In this document: positions 25,201 to 40,200 of the stretch, piece after piece | Position numbering within the stretch: the stretch's first letter is position 1 | Layout: every line of letters begins with the position of its first letter | Assembly (NCBI GenBank): GCA_947561585.1 | Contig: CANNZV010001455.1 | Span: 157,522 to 221,521 of the forward strand | Reading direction: 5' to 3' | Length of the DNA: 64,000 bases | Source: Caprella mutica | Taxonomy: Eukaryota; Arthropoda; Malacostraca; Amphipoda; Caprellidae | Program-made: the position numbers and the translations under genes | The notes under the pieces: generated by a model | Database searches by the model: none | Seen by the model: the letters and a program-made list of their open reading frames with translations, nothing else | What the model was told of the DNA's origin: nothing

Positions 25201-28200
25201 GAACAACTACCCACACTGCAATTACCTCTAGACTCAAATGAGAGTCTAGAGACCTATAACAGTAGAGTCTGTGTGTAATCCTTTGCCGCCAAATCATGCA
25301 TTGGTGGCAGCGGTGGGAGTCCACCACTCTAATCATCCACCAAATCATGAATTAGACCAATGATGGGGGATTAGCTCTCATCATGACTATTCTAATTGGG
25401 ACTGTGAAAGTTTTATGTCCCCGCAATATGGTTTTGTGTTTGAATTTAGTGGGTAAACTCTTCTAAATTTATTACATTGACATGGCTAGAATAATTATCA
25501 ATTATAAAAATAAATATGCATAATTTTGAGGCTGTGAATTATGATAAATTAACTATACGTGATGAAAAACTACTGAAAAAAATGGTTTGATACTCCATAA
25601 AGTATCGTAAAACATAATTCTATAGGAATAATAGCGTTTATATACAGGGTGGCGCAAAAAAAAGGAAACCCATTTTTAAATTAGTTATTTTACAAACTAT
25701 CAAAGCTAGAAATTTAAAAAAATATGATTTTATTCGTTCACTTATTCTGCATCTATCTTGATAATCTGTTAAAAGTTACGGCAAAAATTAAACATCCTGC
25801 AGCGTATTGAAAAAATGGAAATAAGAAGGGCTTGCGCGATGACGAAATATAAGAAAAAAATTCATAATAGATATAATTCATTTCATATGGATGTAAAAAC
25901 ATTAAATTCTAAAATTAATTTGTAACAAATAAGAGAAAATAAAAAAACTAATTACCATTTCAAATTTGTTTTTTTAGAGAAAATTGAAATATTTAATTAT
26001 TTATAAAATCATTTCGCCGTTACTTTTTATCTCCTATTCGAAACCTTCAAAATGCAGCTTTCAAAAGAACAAAGAGTTTTTGTTGTGACAATTTTTTCAA
26101 AAACTGGAAGCTTTACATAGGTTCAACTTCATTCTGAACAACGCTTTCTGAAAAGATTTCCACCAATTATAAAACCGTATTTGCAAATGTTAATAAGTTC
26201 AAAACTGAAGAAACCACTTTACATTTGAACAAAAAGTGATCATGTCGTAGGTGAAAAGAAGGAACACATGAAAACATTAATCTTTTTCATGAACAGTTTA
26301 TTGAATTTTGAGATTACAAAAATATCAATCAGAAGGTGTGGATTTGACATCATTTTAGACACATTTCTCCGAATTTTTAAACACGATTTGAGATTTCATC
26401 CTTTGAAGAAGCATCGAACTCTTAGAACTGATTTACCGCACCGTCTAAATTTTGCAAAACTGTTTCTGCAAATGCACATTTTGTAGAAGATATCGTGATT
26501 GGTGATGAAGATGTATTTCCAAGAATGAAAGAGTCAATATCAAAAGCGTTAATTGAATGAAAAACAGTAGGATTTACTTTTTACTACTACCATATGGGAA
26601 GAAATTATTCCAATTATGAACTTTTCTGTGTTTTTCATCCTCGGGCAAGCCATTTCTATTTACCTTTTTTTCTATTTACTGGATGTTTAATTTTTGTCGT
26701 ATCTTCAACAAATTATCAAGATAGATGCAGAAAAAGTAAACAAATAAAACTGTGTTTTTAGAAAATTTCTAGTGTTGATAGTTAGTAAAATAAACTAATT
26801 TGAAAATGGGTTTCCTTTTTTTTGCGCCACCCTGTATATATCTAGAAGAAATTCCTAATACAAATAACTAATTAATAATTATAATCATCTTACATTAGAC
26901 TAAGACGATGATTGAAAAATTAGTTTAATACTCAATATAGTATTATACAAATTTCTAATTCAATATTTGTAATGGTGTAAAATAGTGGGTGTAGGAATGA
27001 AGAAAAAAGTGATTAGTAGGTGTAGTGAAATAAAAGTGTAGTGAAATAAAAGTGTAGTGAAATAAAAGTATAGTGAAATGAAAGAGCACTGAAATAAAAG
27101 AGCACTGAAATAAAAGTGTAAAAGTGGCTACGTTTATGGTTAGTGTCTAGTTACTAACTATGCAAATGTACAGATAGAAAAGCAATGACATCATCAACAT
27201 TTCTCCATCAGTAAAGTCAGCACATATTTACGAAAAATCCTCTTTATCGAAGAGTTTATTAATTTAACATCCATATCGAAACATGTGCGATGTAGTTCCT
27301 TCTCTTTGCAAACGGAATAGTAAGAAAAATACTGTTTGAGAGTAGCATATTTGTTGATTCTAATATGGAGTGGTGAAATTTTTTAAATTCTTTTACCAGT
27401 CTTACTAAAGTGCATTCAGACAAAACAACTCGAACATAAGAAATATCTTTGGTGTAATCAACTGCTTCGAATCATGAAAAATCATTAATATTTTATATTT
27501 ATGATTGTATAATCTTAATATAAATACTTCTGTCATTTATTTTCTCATTCACATTTTCTCTGCTGTTGCTTAGATGAATTCAAATTATATTTGTATATCA
27601 TAGATAGGGTTGTGACAATATGCTTCATAAATCATAGATCTTAAGAATATCACAGACGAAATGAAATGGTATCGAATACTATATACCGCTGGTGTAGAAC
27701 CATTCAATACTCTTTAATTCTCTCCGTCTATTATATTTTCAGGATCTATGATTTTAAGAGCATATTGTCACAACCTTAATCATAAAATTTCACAAATGAA
27801 TATAATTGACAAATGAATTACAAATTCAATAAAATCTCTCTATCAGTGTACGGATCTCTCTAAAATATCCCATAATTACCATAAATACCATATCTATAAT
27901 ATAATTCCACATTTAACTACAAATGAAATGCAATATTGTCTATAAAATCACTCTTTATATCTCTTTAAAATACCCCATAATTACCATAAATAGCCACTAT
28001 CAATCTACCTTAATAGCTTAGGCAATCTTTTTTCCGAGACAAACCTAACAACAAGAAAAAGACCTAAATTTGTTCCCAAGAGGTTTCTAGCGAGTTGATA
28101 TCCTGGGGAGGTCCGTGGGGGGGATGAAGATCTATTGGCAGTTAGAGGCCTGGTTATACGCCCCCAAGGTGAACCGGAAGAATTTAGATGTGAAAAGTTA

Positions 28201-31200
28201 TCGGTATCGATATCTTAGTAAACAGATGGAGAATTCGCAGTTGGCTATTATTGTCCATTATTGTAAATATTGATGGTATAGTTCCACAATATCTGACATT
28301 GTCGACGGGATTATCGTAGTTAATGTCATACGAAAGACAATAAATGTTTTCATTATAATTCTCCGACATGAAATTTTAATACATAATTTTTTTTAAAAGA
28401 CAAATTTTCAATTAAAACAATATATAGTTATATTTTAATAATTATCGGAGAAGATTAACATGGGCCTTCCCTTCTACGGCCCCAACAAAACTCAATGTCT
28501 GTATTTTACCAATAATAGAACAATTTGTAATGCTGTAGGCATTATTTAAAATACCATTTCATTTGAATTGACCGCATCTGTGAATTATATGAAAACTTTC
28601 AGTGTTTCAAATTATACTAAAATTATTCATGCCAAAATATTGCTGCCATCGAATGTACATTTGTGATGTCAATATCTCTTTGGAATCAGGAATTACATTC
28701 CAAACGGGAATGTTTTATGCATATGAGAGCAAAAGAGATCATCTTCGTGTGACGGCTACAGCTGAAGTTATTGGAATTATTCAATAGTCGTAACTATTTT
28801 CCGCACTGAGATTATTGTACCGTAAACTATGATGTAAACTATTCAAAGTTTCAACTGATATACAGTACAGTGTATTCCTGTTCTATCAAACTCTATCACA
28901 GCAAAGATATAACTCTTAAATATTACCTACTCTAGCAACAAACTTGCAGGCTAAACAAATAAACATTTGTCTTGTCTTCACCGTAAACTATATGGTAGAG
29001 TGTTGTACTTACATGCTTACTCACGCTGATATTTATATGCTGCCTCGCGCAGATTTATTTTTCTACATTTTTTAATGATACAAAAGAATGCGAAGAAGGT
29101 AAGCTAATAAATTTGATATCGCAAAGGTAGTCATATTTTGACATAGGTTATATATTTCTGTGCATAACATTACCATGTGTTGCCCCATTATTGGTTAGCG
29201 TATAGTTTGACATGTGTTATATATTTCTGTGCATAACATTACCACATGTTGCCCCATTATTGGTTAGCGTATAGTTTGACATAGGTTATATATTTCTGTG
29301 CATAACATTACCATGTGTTGCCCCATTATTGGTTAGCGTATAGTTTGACATGTGTTATATATTTCTGTGCATAACATTACCACATGTTGCCCCATTATTG
29401 GTTAGCGTATAGTTTGACATGTGTTATATATTTCTGTGCATAACATTACCATATGTTGCCCCATTATTGGTTAGCGTATAGTTTGACATGTGTTATATAT
29501 TTCTGTGCATAACATTACCACATGTTGCCCCATTATTGGTTAGCGTATAGTTTGACATAGGTTATATATTTCTGTGCATAACATTACCATGTGTTGCCCC
29601 ATTATTGGTTAGCGTATAGTTTGACATGTGTTATATATTTCTGTGCATAACATTACCACATGTTGCCCCATTATTGGTTAGCGTATAGTTTGACATGTGT
29701 TATATATTTCTGTGCATAACATTACCATGTGTTGCCCCATTATTGGTTAGCGTATAGTTTGACATGTGTTATATATTTCTGTGCATAACATTACTATATG
29801 TTCTCCCGTTATTTGTTAACGTATAGAGTGACATAGGTTATATATTTCTGTGCATAACATTACCATGTGTTGCCCCATTATTGGTTAGCGTACCGTAGAG
29901 TTGTGGCTAGACTGGCGGTACTGTCCTATGAATAATGCAAACACTGGGTCTATTTTCATCAAAATCAACAGTGCTCCATTTTACGGTCGCAACCTAAACT
30001 GTTTTACAGCTACGGCAGGAATGCTAACTACATACTTTATGAATATTTTTAGGGTGCAAACAGAAGTGACGGAAAGTTTCAATATTGAAGAAATCTACAG
30101 AAGATGGTATGAATTTATGTGATGGTACTACATATTATGTACTGATTGTACTTTTGAATTTAATAAGAGGTCCACTTTCCACATGAAAGTAAACTTCATT
30201 TAATTCACTATTCCCCGCCATTTCATGTATGGGTATACTTATTCCCTCAATTTTTTTTAACCATATCAGAGTTATATAAATCAAAGTAAAACTGTATTCC
30301 AACTGTATTAATATAGGACTCTATTACTATAACTCTCCTATTTGCTCAACCTATTGTAGATACTCTTACTTCTCACCTCCATCAATGACTGATTTCCTCA
30401 GCCTGTCTCCCGGCAGCTAAAATGCTTGCCATAAATAAAGAAGACTCATCGTATTTTCTGATCCAGTGGCCAGTGCTTGTGTTGATAGTTGTTTTATCCT
30501 TGTTATCTTGAGAAACCTCATATCACCAAGAGGGGAAAGAAGGAAAGAGGGGAAAGAAGCAAGAGGGGAAAGAAGCAAGAGGGGAAAGAAGGAAGAGGGG
30601 AAGAAGCAAGAGGGGAAAGAAGCAAGAGGGGAAAGAAGGAAGAGGGGAAGAAGCAAGAGGGGAAAGAAGGAAAGAGGGGAAAGAAGTAAGAGGGGAAAGA
30701 AGCAAGAGGAGAAATAAGGAAAGAGGGGAAAAAAGCAAGAGGGGAAAGAAGCAAGAGGAGAAATAAGGAAAGAGGGGAAAGAAGCAAAAGGGGAAAGAAG
30801 GAAAGAGGAGAAAGAAGTAAGAGGGGAAAGAAGTAAGAGGGGAAAGAAGAAAGAGGGGAAAGAAGTAAGAGGGGAAAGAAGAAAGAGGGGAAAGAAGGAA
30901 AGAGGGGAAAGAAGGAAAAAGGGGAAAGAAGTAAGAGGGGAAAGAAGTAAGAGGGGAAAGAAGAAAGAGGGGAAAGAAATAAGAGGGGAAAGAAGAAAGA
31001 GGGGAAAGAAGGAAAGAGGGGAAAGAAGTAAGAGGGGAAAGAAGTAAGAGGGGAAAGAAGTAAGAGGGGAAAGAAGAAAGAGGGGAAAGAAGTAAGAGGG
31101 GAAAGAAGAAAGAGGAGAAAGAAGTAAGAGGGGAAAGAAGTAAGAGGGGAAAGAAGAAAGAGGGGAAAGAAGTAAGAGGGGAAAGAAGAAAGAGGGGAAA

Positions 31201-34200
31201 GAAGGAAAGAGTGGAAAGAAGGAAAGAGGGGAAAGAAGTAAGAGGGGAAGAAGTAAGAGAGGAAAGAAGAAAGAGGGGAAAGAAATAAGAGGGGAAAGAA
31301 GAAAGAGGGGAAAGAAGGAAAGAGGGGAAAGAAGCAAGAGGGGAAAGAAGGAAAGAGGGGAAAGAAGTAAGCAGGGAAAGAGGGAAAGAGGGGAAAGAAG
31401 CAAGAGGGGAAAGGAGAAAGAAGGGAGAGCACGCTTGATGCGTACACCTTCCCAGCTTGAAATCGATAACTCGCGTAAACTCCGTAGATTTTCTTGCCGG
31501 GGAATAAATTCAGAGGAATGAAAACGGCTTAATTTCAACAATAAGAGGTGGACAAAATTCTTATCACGATAAAATTTTCCCATTTTAATAACTATTAATG
31601 ATTGTAAATAGATATTATTTGTATTGACTGTAAATAGATATTGTATGAATGTTCTTCACCGTAAGAGATCAGCCCTAGTGGAATATTATTTTTATTGACT
31701 GTAAATATATATTTTAATAATGGTCTTTCTTTTTATTTTGTCGCAGAGACGAATTATTTTACAGTTGATGACTTTTATAGTATAAAAAGATAATTGAAGG
31801 AAACAAGAAGATTACTCTTTCATGTTCGTAATTACGTAATGGAACAGAAAGGAACGGGGATTGGGGAGAGACCCCGCAACTACCTATACAATAAATGAGT
31901 CACTACCCTTACAATGAGTCACTACCCTTACAATGAGTCACTACCCTTACAATGAGTCACTACCCTTACAATGAGTCACTACCCTTACAATGAGTCACTA
32001 CCCTTACAATGAGTCACTACCCTTACAATGAGTCACTACCCTTACAATGAGTCACTACCCTTACAATGAGTCACTACCCTTACAATGAGTCACTACCCTT
32101 ACAATGAGTCACTACCCTTACAATGAGTCACTACCCTTACAATGAGTCACTACCCTTACAATGAGTCACTACCCTTACAATGAGTCACTACCCTTACAAT
32201 GAGTCACTACCCTTACAATGAGTCACTACCCTTACAATGAGTCACTACCCTTACAATGAGTCACTACCCTTACAATGAGTCACTACCCTTACAATGAGTC
32301 ACTACCCTTACAATGAGTCACTACCCTTACAATGAGTCACTACTCTTACAATGAGTCACTACCCTTACAATGAGTCACTACTCTTACAATGAGTCACTAC
32401 TCTTACAATGAGTCACTACTCTTACAATGAGTCACTACCCTTACAATGAGTCACTACCCTTACAATGAGTCACTACCCTTACAATGAGTCACTACTCTTA
32501 CAATGAGTCACTACCCTTACAATGAGTCACTACTCTTACAATGAGTCACTACTCTTACAATGAGTCACTACCCTTACAATGAGTCACTACCCTTACAATG
32601 AGTCACTACCCTTACAATGAGTCACTACCCTTACAATGAGTCACTACCCTTACAATGAGTCACTACCCTTACAATGAGTCACTACCCTTACAATGAGTCA
32701 CTACCCTTACAATGAGTCACTACCCTTACAATGAGTCACTACCCTTACAATGAGTCACTACCCTTACAATGAGTCACTACCCTTACAATGAGTCACTACC
32801 CTTACAATGAGTCACTACCCTTACAATGAGTCACTACCCTTACAATGAGTCACTACTCTTACAATGAGTCACTACCCTTACAATGAGTCACTACTCTTAC
32901 AATGAGTCACTACTCTTACAATGAGTCACTACTCTTACAATGAGTCACTACTCTTACAATGAGTCACTACCCTTACAATGAGTCACTACCCTTACAATGA
33001 GTCACTACTCTTACAATGAGTCACTACCCTTACAATGAGTCACTACCCTTACAATGAGTCACTACCCTTACAATGAGTCACTACCCTTACAATGGTTAAC
33101 TCATTGATTTAGAGTCACTTTGACCATTCTAAACAAAATATTATTTCCCAAATTTCGATAGGAGTATTTGTAAGTTATTATTAAACAAAACTGTCATACA
33201 GTACAGCTAGACAGTGAAATAGAATTAACCTATAAATTATAAGGAAAAGTTCACACATTATCTATCTGTAACTTTATATTCCGTAGGTGAGATTAATTAA
33301 ACTTTTCTACTCGGAAACATTTATTTCTCTTTTATATCCTCCATTCATTCTCCTCCTTCATAAATAATCTAAAGTTTCTTTAAATGTCATCTTATCGACT
33401 GTTTTCCTTATTGATCTACCTAGAGGGAGCCATGTTCTCTCCACACTAATCACTGATGAAGGTAATAGTATACCGTGTATGAAATGTATTTCATATACCA
33501 CAGTGATGTGTAATTCGAGGGATTAAAGAACATTAGGGTTAGTTCCGAGTCAACGAACGGTTACATCAAACGGTTATTTTTGATTCCACGGGTGTTTCAG
33601 TTCAGATCCGACAAAATTTGTGATAGCTTGATTAAATAACTAATATGTATACTACTCAGGAATTACGAAATATCTAAAAATATATTAGTTATCTTTGTCA
33701 AAATGTCAAACAATTACATTGATATTGATACACTGATTATAGAGTGAATTTTCACACTAAGAACGCACGTCTCTTTTCCCCATAATAGAAATGGCATCTT
33801 CCTACCATGTTCCCAACCTCCAATAGAACAAGCATGTCGATAAAATAATAAGAGTCATTGTTACAGTTTGTGTAGGTTCACAGGGTACAGAGAAAACAGC
33901 CCATAACATCGGCCCAATGAAGCTATATATCCTGCAGTCAGTATCAATGAGCAGTGTGAGTTATAACGTCCTCTCTGGTGAGACATGGCAATTGATATAT
34001 ATGTGACGTATTGTCATGACGTCACTCTAGTAAATGATGTTAATTGTAATTAACACTAGAACTTCTCAGCAGTCGATCTGACTGTATTTTACTATTTAAT
34101 TACTTGAAAGAATGAATATAATTGAAATAAGCAAAAGTCAAGTTTCAACCAACTCTAATTTATGAGTTACTAAAGTTTGAAAAGTAAAATGGAGTCAAAT

Positions 34201-37200
34201 TGACCGTTTGGTATTACTAGTGTTAGCTAGAGTTTATGGTACACCTACAGTAAAACTGTGAAATAACTACTCTGACATCCGATAGAGAAAGGAAATATTG
34301 CACATCAATAAAATGGTCATTTGTGAATGTATTCAAGTTTCAGAAAAACTTTTGACAGACATTTTTGAAATTCATTCTCCCCACAAACTACAGGAAAGGA
34401 GTATTCTATGAATCGTTATTTCTCTATTATTTAGCCATTCAATTTCACCTCAACATTCAGAAAATGTCTCTCTACAAATCTAGAAAACGTTTTGTCATTT
34501 TTTTATATTCTAAAAATGTGATTTGAAGAGGAGAAATTTTCGAATAAAATAAAAATTCTGAATCGAAAAAATGGAACAAAACTTTTATAGAAACAGGTTT
34601 TCAGAACAAGTTAGAATTTTCTGTTTGTCTTCATACAAAAAGATTGAAAAAAAAAACACTTCTATATGGTTTATCTAACCAGTCCTTTTACTCTAAATTC
34701 GTTCTCAAGTGAATTAGTTAGAGGTTGATAATACCTGGCTATATCTTAGCAGACTGGTTATACCTGGCTATATCTTAGCAGACTGGTTATACCTGGCTAT
34801 ATCTTAGCAGACTGATTATACCTGGCTATATCTTAGCAGACTGGTTATACCTGGCTATATCTTATCAGACTGATTATACCTGGCTATATCTTAGCAGACT
34901 GGTTATACCTGGCTATATCTTAGCAGACTGATTATACCTGGCTATATCTTAGCAGACTGGTTATACCTGGCTATATCTTAGCAGACTGGTTATACCTGGC
35001 TATATCTTAGCAGACTGGTTATACCTGGCTATATCTTAGCAGACTGGTTATACCTGGCTATATCTTAGCAGACTGGTTATACCTGGCTATATCTCAGCAG
35101 ACTACTTCCCATGCAAGCCCTGTACCACCTAATCAATTATGCTATAACTCTAACTTTATAGTCCTAGTAACATTGTTTGTAGCGGAGAAAGGACTTGGGT
35201 GATCATGTTAGAGATATGGAGAAGTGGATTGAGAGGCCGACTGTAGGTCTGCCGTCTGCACTTTAGCATATATAAAGACTGTCAAGATTAAAGAAACTGT
35301 AGGTTAATGTAATCGAAAATATCATTTATGACGATAAATGATTAAATGAAATCCAATCGTAATGTGTAATCGTTTTTTAACTCTTACAGTCTATCGTCTT
35401 CAATAAAGCACATCGTGTCTGAATGCAGTGTAATTAATAAAGTTATTTCTATTTCTTTATAGGAGAATTTATACTTTCTATTAATACTTCACTCAATGTG
35501 GAGTCAATACTTCCACTCTTTTTCTCATTGCGAACTTTTTTTCCATCTTTCTCTTCCTTCTTCTCCTCTTATTCTTATATTTCCCCATTTCATTCTCTTA
35601 CCCCTTCTCTCCATTAAACACCCCCCCCTCCTCTTAATGATAATCTCGTAATCGATCCACGAGATAGTTCCTCTATGCACAAAAAAATCACTTACGCCAA
35701 TTTTGTGAAAAGTTCATACTGGGCCTGAGGAGATTATCCCAATGAAAGAGAAATACTGAAACAGCAGACTGACACTAGAAGAGGTCTGTACTATCGAATG
35801 GATGCACATCTCCGGTCTTATAGGAAAAAGTGTATAATAACTATTAGTTAGAAGTGTAAATAAAAATAGTACATATTTGTTTCATTACTTATTAAAGATG
35901 CAGAGCTGTCAGATAATTCGAGTTTTACCCTAAATCTATCCAAAGGTTTGATAGACAAAATACAATAACAATAGTTTTTTTTAACATAGAATCACTTATA
36001 TTAGGGTTTTGATAAAATCATTGAATAATGATTAAATTAAAATGTTCCCAATCCTGGGACAAAATTCTGTTAATTCAAGAATGTTTAACACCAAAAGGCA
36101 CAAAGATCATTCTTCTCTCTTCAAAATGTTAATCACTGAATTTAACAAACATCTTCTCCATATTTAGCCCCTTCTGTGTCTTGTGTCCTCTAGTAAACAC
36201 ACAGATGTGTTTTCTCAGCTCTTATGTTTACAATTCATTAAAGATGGAAACAGGAGGGCTTTACCAGCACGTACAGGGTCCGTTGCAACATCCCCTGGGA
36301 GCCAATAGGCCCGTGGCTGACATTTCTTAAATATTTCATAGACTTAAGACTCTAAACTCTCATATTACAGAGACAGTCATTTGCAGTAGAGGAAAATGAA
36401 GAGACGTGAGTGACTGTAGAGGAAAATGAAGAGACGTGAGTGACTGTAGAGGCAAATGAAGAGACGTGAGTGACTGTAGAGGCAAATGAAGAGACGTGAG
36501 TGAATGTAGAGGAAAATGAAGAGACGTGAGTGACTGTAGAGGAAAATGAAGAGGCGTGAGTGACTGTATCGCCGTGAGTGATCAATATTAGTGCCGACAG
36601 AGAGTCTTGAATCGATCCCCTTACTGGGGCCCGAAAGTACCAATTACGGATAGGCCTTCGGGCGTCTGAATCCCATGTACTGGAGAATCGCACCATAGAG
36701 TTATGTTAGGTATAACCTTTTTCACTGAGAAGTTATTTCTAGTTAAAACTGTAACAAACTAAATGGCTTTTCTTGTTCTCTATATTGATTTAATATCTAA
36801 ATCTTGTCTCTTATCTTGTTCTTATCTCTCTACTATGTTTTCTTTGATGAGTAAATGCATATATTGCCCTTTAAATATTATGGTGGGGTCAACGTAGATT
36901 AAAGTTGATCCACCTTAAATTTCATATGGCCCAACAATATATTTTTCTTTGGGTAGAAATGTTTAACAATTAATTATTTTATTTTATTAAATTTCACAAC
37001 ATTCTTCATTTTCAAAACGGCATGAAAAATTATTATTTTTTTTGAAGGTAATGAAGAGAAAACCCGATTTCCACATAAAATAATTCTTTACAATTACAAT
37101 TAATAATTACTCCCTAATCTCACTTTTAAATAATTCATTTCCATAAGTAGTATACAGCTAACGAATCAATATTTCTTCATATACCGTAGTTATTGTCATA

Positions 37201-40200
37201 GAATCAAAATAACAATATTTTCCATTATAAACCAAGTAACAATGTCTCTATAACAAAGAGAATTGTTGGCAGATATTAACTGCTAAGGATGGGCAGAAAA
37301 AACTGCGCCAAACCGTCCCCACTGGGTAATATTATCGGCAGACATTAACTGCTAAGGATGGGCAGAAAAAACTGCGCCAAACCGTCCCCACTGGGTAATA
37401 TCATCGGCAGACATTAACTGCAAAGGAGGGGCACAAAGAACTGCGCCAAACCATCCCCACTGGTTAATATTATCGGCAGACATTAACTGCAAAGGAGGGG
37501 CACAAAGAACTGCCCCAAACCGTCCCAACTGGGTAATATCATCGGAAGACATTAACCGCTAAGGAGGGGCACAAAGAACTGCGCCAAACCGTCGCTAATA
37601 TTATGATATCTGAACTAAATGAGTGCTGGTGATTAATTGACGCCATCTAGTGAGAATGGTGTGGAGCAATCTAGGCGATTATATGGTGGCATGTGCTCCA
37701 GAAGATTACAAAGGGGACCATTACTCTGGCCTGTCGCTGAAGAATCTCAACAGTGTCCATTATCAATGGGATGCTTTCATTAATTAGGGGACTTCAAATT
37801 TGGGGGAAGACTGACCAGTGAACCGGAATGTGAGAACAGTTTGTGTAGTGATGTGGAGGTGACTTGTATTTGTATTTGTAGTGAAACATTAATTTGTATG
37901 AAGGATATCTGATAAAGACTTCACATGTTAGCCATGTAGGTTAAGAACCGATTTATATCACAGTTCCTAATTTTCGATCATATAAGAAAAAATACCCAAC
38001 AAATAATTTTAACCGGTTATTATAATTCGTATCCTGCAAGTATATGGATATCAGATGAATTATCTAGTAAAGCCAGGGTAGAGGAACATAAACGGGTATA
38101 GTACCTTGTAGACGACACAAAAATATGACGTCACCACAACAACACATTCCTTGTTTGTGACCGAGCGGCTCATAATTCCTCTTATTTGCATGTTAATATC
38201 GAGAAATTTAAAGTCATTTTATAAGGGTTTCGTGCAAAAGAAAAGCTAAAATGGCGATTGAACCTCAAAGTTGAATTTATAGATATAAATCAGGTGTGTT
38301 TTTATTGTTCATTTCTTTAACTTATCTATAAAAAATAGGGTCTTGAAAATATGCTACCTAGGAGCCTAAACTAGTGCTAGTCCACTGCTAAATTGTAGTT
38401 CCTATGAATAACAAATAAGAAAAAAAATAATGGAAATACAATTTAACCAATGCCTAGTTAGTAATTGATAAGAAAAAATTCAATTTAAAAGTGACTAAGT
38501 TTAAGTAGGTTTTTCCATGTTTCAAAGTGTGGTCAGAGTTGCCATTTTCAGTCACCCGGTGGTCACGTCAAACTACAGATTCAATCAGCTGATTACCATA
38601 CCCTATGTTACTATGTCCTGAGTAAAGCTAACAATTATTTTACCTTATTTTGACCATAAATAGGGAACCCTCCGTTAATTCGTAATTACTTCGTCTTCAA
38701 TCAAATTTCATCTTAGGAACTTCACACAAAGAGCGAAAAGGTGAAAACTGTCAATCGTCTGTTTTCGGTCGCATGCCATATTCGATAAAACTAATAACAT
38801 CTGTCGACAACAACAATCAAGTCGATGAATATTCCACATTACCGGATAATGAAATACCAATAACGATAATTTACTTTTTTTATAGCATATGTCATATCCC
38901 AACAGAAATTATTGATGAAAGATTTAATAGTTTTAAATTGCGATAGTGTTTGATAATAGACTTTGATTATTTATACTTTCTTTATTATTTGAATTAAACG
39001 ATTATCGTTTTTCATGATTAGCTGGGTGAGCAACATATTCTTGTACAGTTACGTATTACCGTACAGAATATAGAATTCGATACCATTTCATTTTGCTTAT
39101 GGTTTTATTAAGATCTATGACTTATAAAGCATATTGTCACAACCCTATATATTACTAACATGGAGTAAATATTTTCGCATGATCACCTCCAAAGAATTCT
39201 TTTTCCTCTATTTACCGAAGGTATTTCTTTTACCAATACAGAGCATTCATGGATGGTTCAGCTCGTTCAAGTGCCAAATAACAAGACTGCGATATCGACT
39301 GGTCCCGCTAGACTCCATATTAGGGATCACAGGCTCACTCTAACAGCCAATTGCCCCCCTAAATTACTGGCGACTTGGCAAACGTCTGACCTTAGGTGAG
39401 ATGTTGATGAGATGTTGGTGAGATGTTGGTGAGATGTTGGTGAGATGTAGGCAGCAGGGGAGATGGGATTTGACGTATCACTGGGGAAATAAAAGGGAGA
39501 GTCGAAAAAATATTTTCCTTCTATTAAATTTTATTTTTGCCTCTTTAGAAAGGACTGTTCTATATTTTCGACCAGATTGCAAAAATGTATAATGTACATA
39601 TTGGTTACAGGTTTCATGGATACCAATCAAAGTAGATATAAATAATGATTATTATTTACTTTTTCTCTTTTGTAATCCAAAATGTGGAACTGATCGAGAA
39701 CTTGTTACTTCCCTATTTTCATTTTCTATAGTTCTTACTTATATGCTTCGTAATTACTATCAAATAATCAGTAAAATAATACCTAATTAACAGAATTAAT
39801 TAGAAATATAATGAGTTAATTAAAACAGGGGGAGTGGAAATATGTTTCAAGACTGATAATATTATTGAAAAGTTGGGCTTAATCATTATATATATAATTT
39901 ATTGATAAAGGTGAACAATTGAAATTAGATACATAATAGTTATATGGGGTTAGTTCTGAGTTACCGAGCAGTTCTACATCGTCGATCCTATAAAAATGAT
40001 ATAATAAAAATAGAAATTAAATAATATATTTTGTCTTATGGTTCGATGACGTATAATTTCACACTGTAATGCTTCCATAGCCTCTCATACAGTCGGTAAT
40101 AAAATTAATTAAAGTTTTATTTAAAATGATTATGCAATATTGTATAATAATTATATTTTACTGTAATCATTTTTTAATTTATGTCAAATTGAACAATTGG

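Noticed and set aside
29901..30122. 73-codon frame following the 69-bp array, with exon-like borders around 30051-30105
   Set aside because: Its phase (2 in, 2 out) does not fit between exons 3 and 4, and no family resemblance was found.
30417..31583. 388-codon minus-strand frame rich in Phe, Leu, Ser and Pro
   Set aside because: It is the complement of the homopurine array; three frames are open at once and composition follows the repeat unit.
31896..33093. CRISPR-like regular repeat spacing
   Set aside because: There are no unique spacers; the whole 19-bp unit repeats, and the context is eukaryotic.
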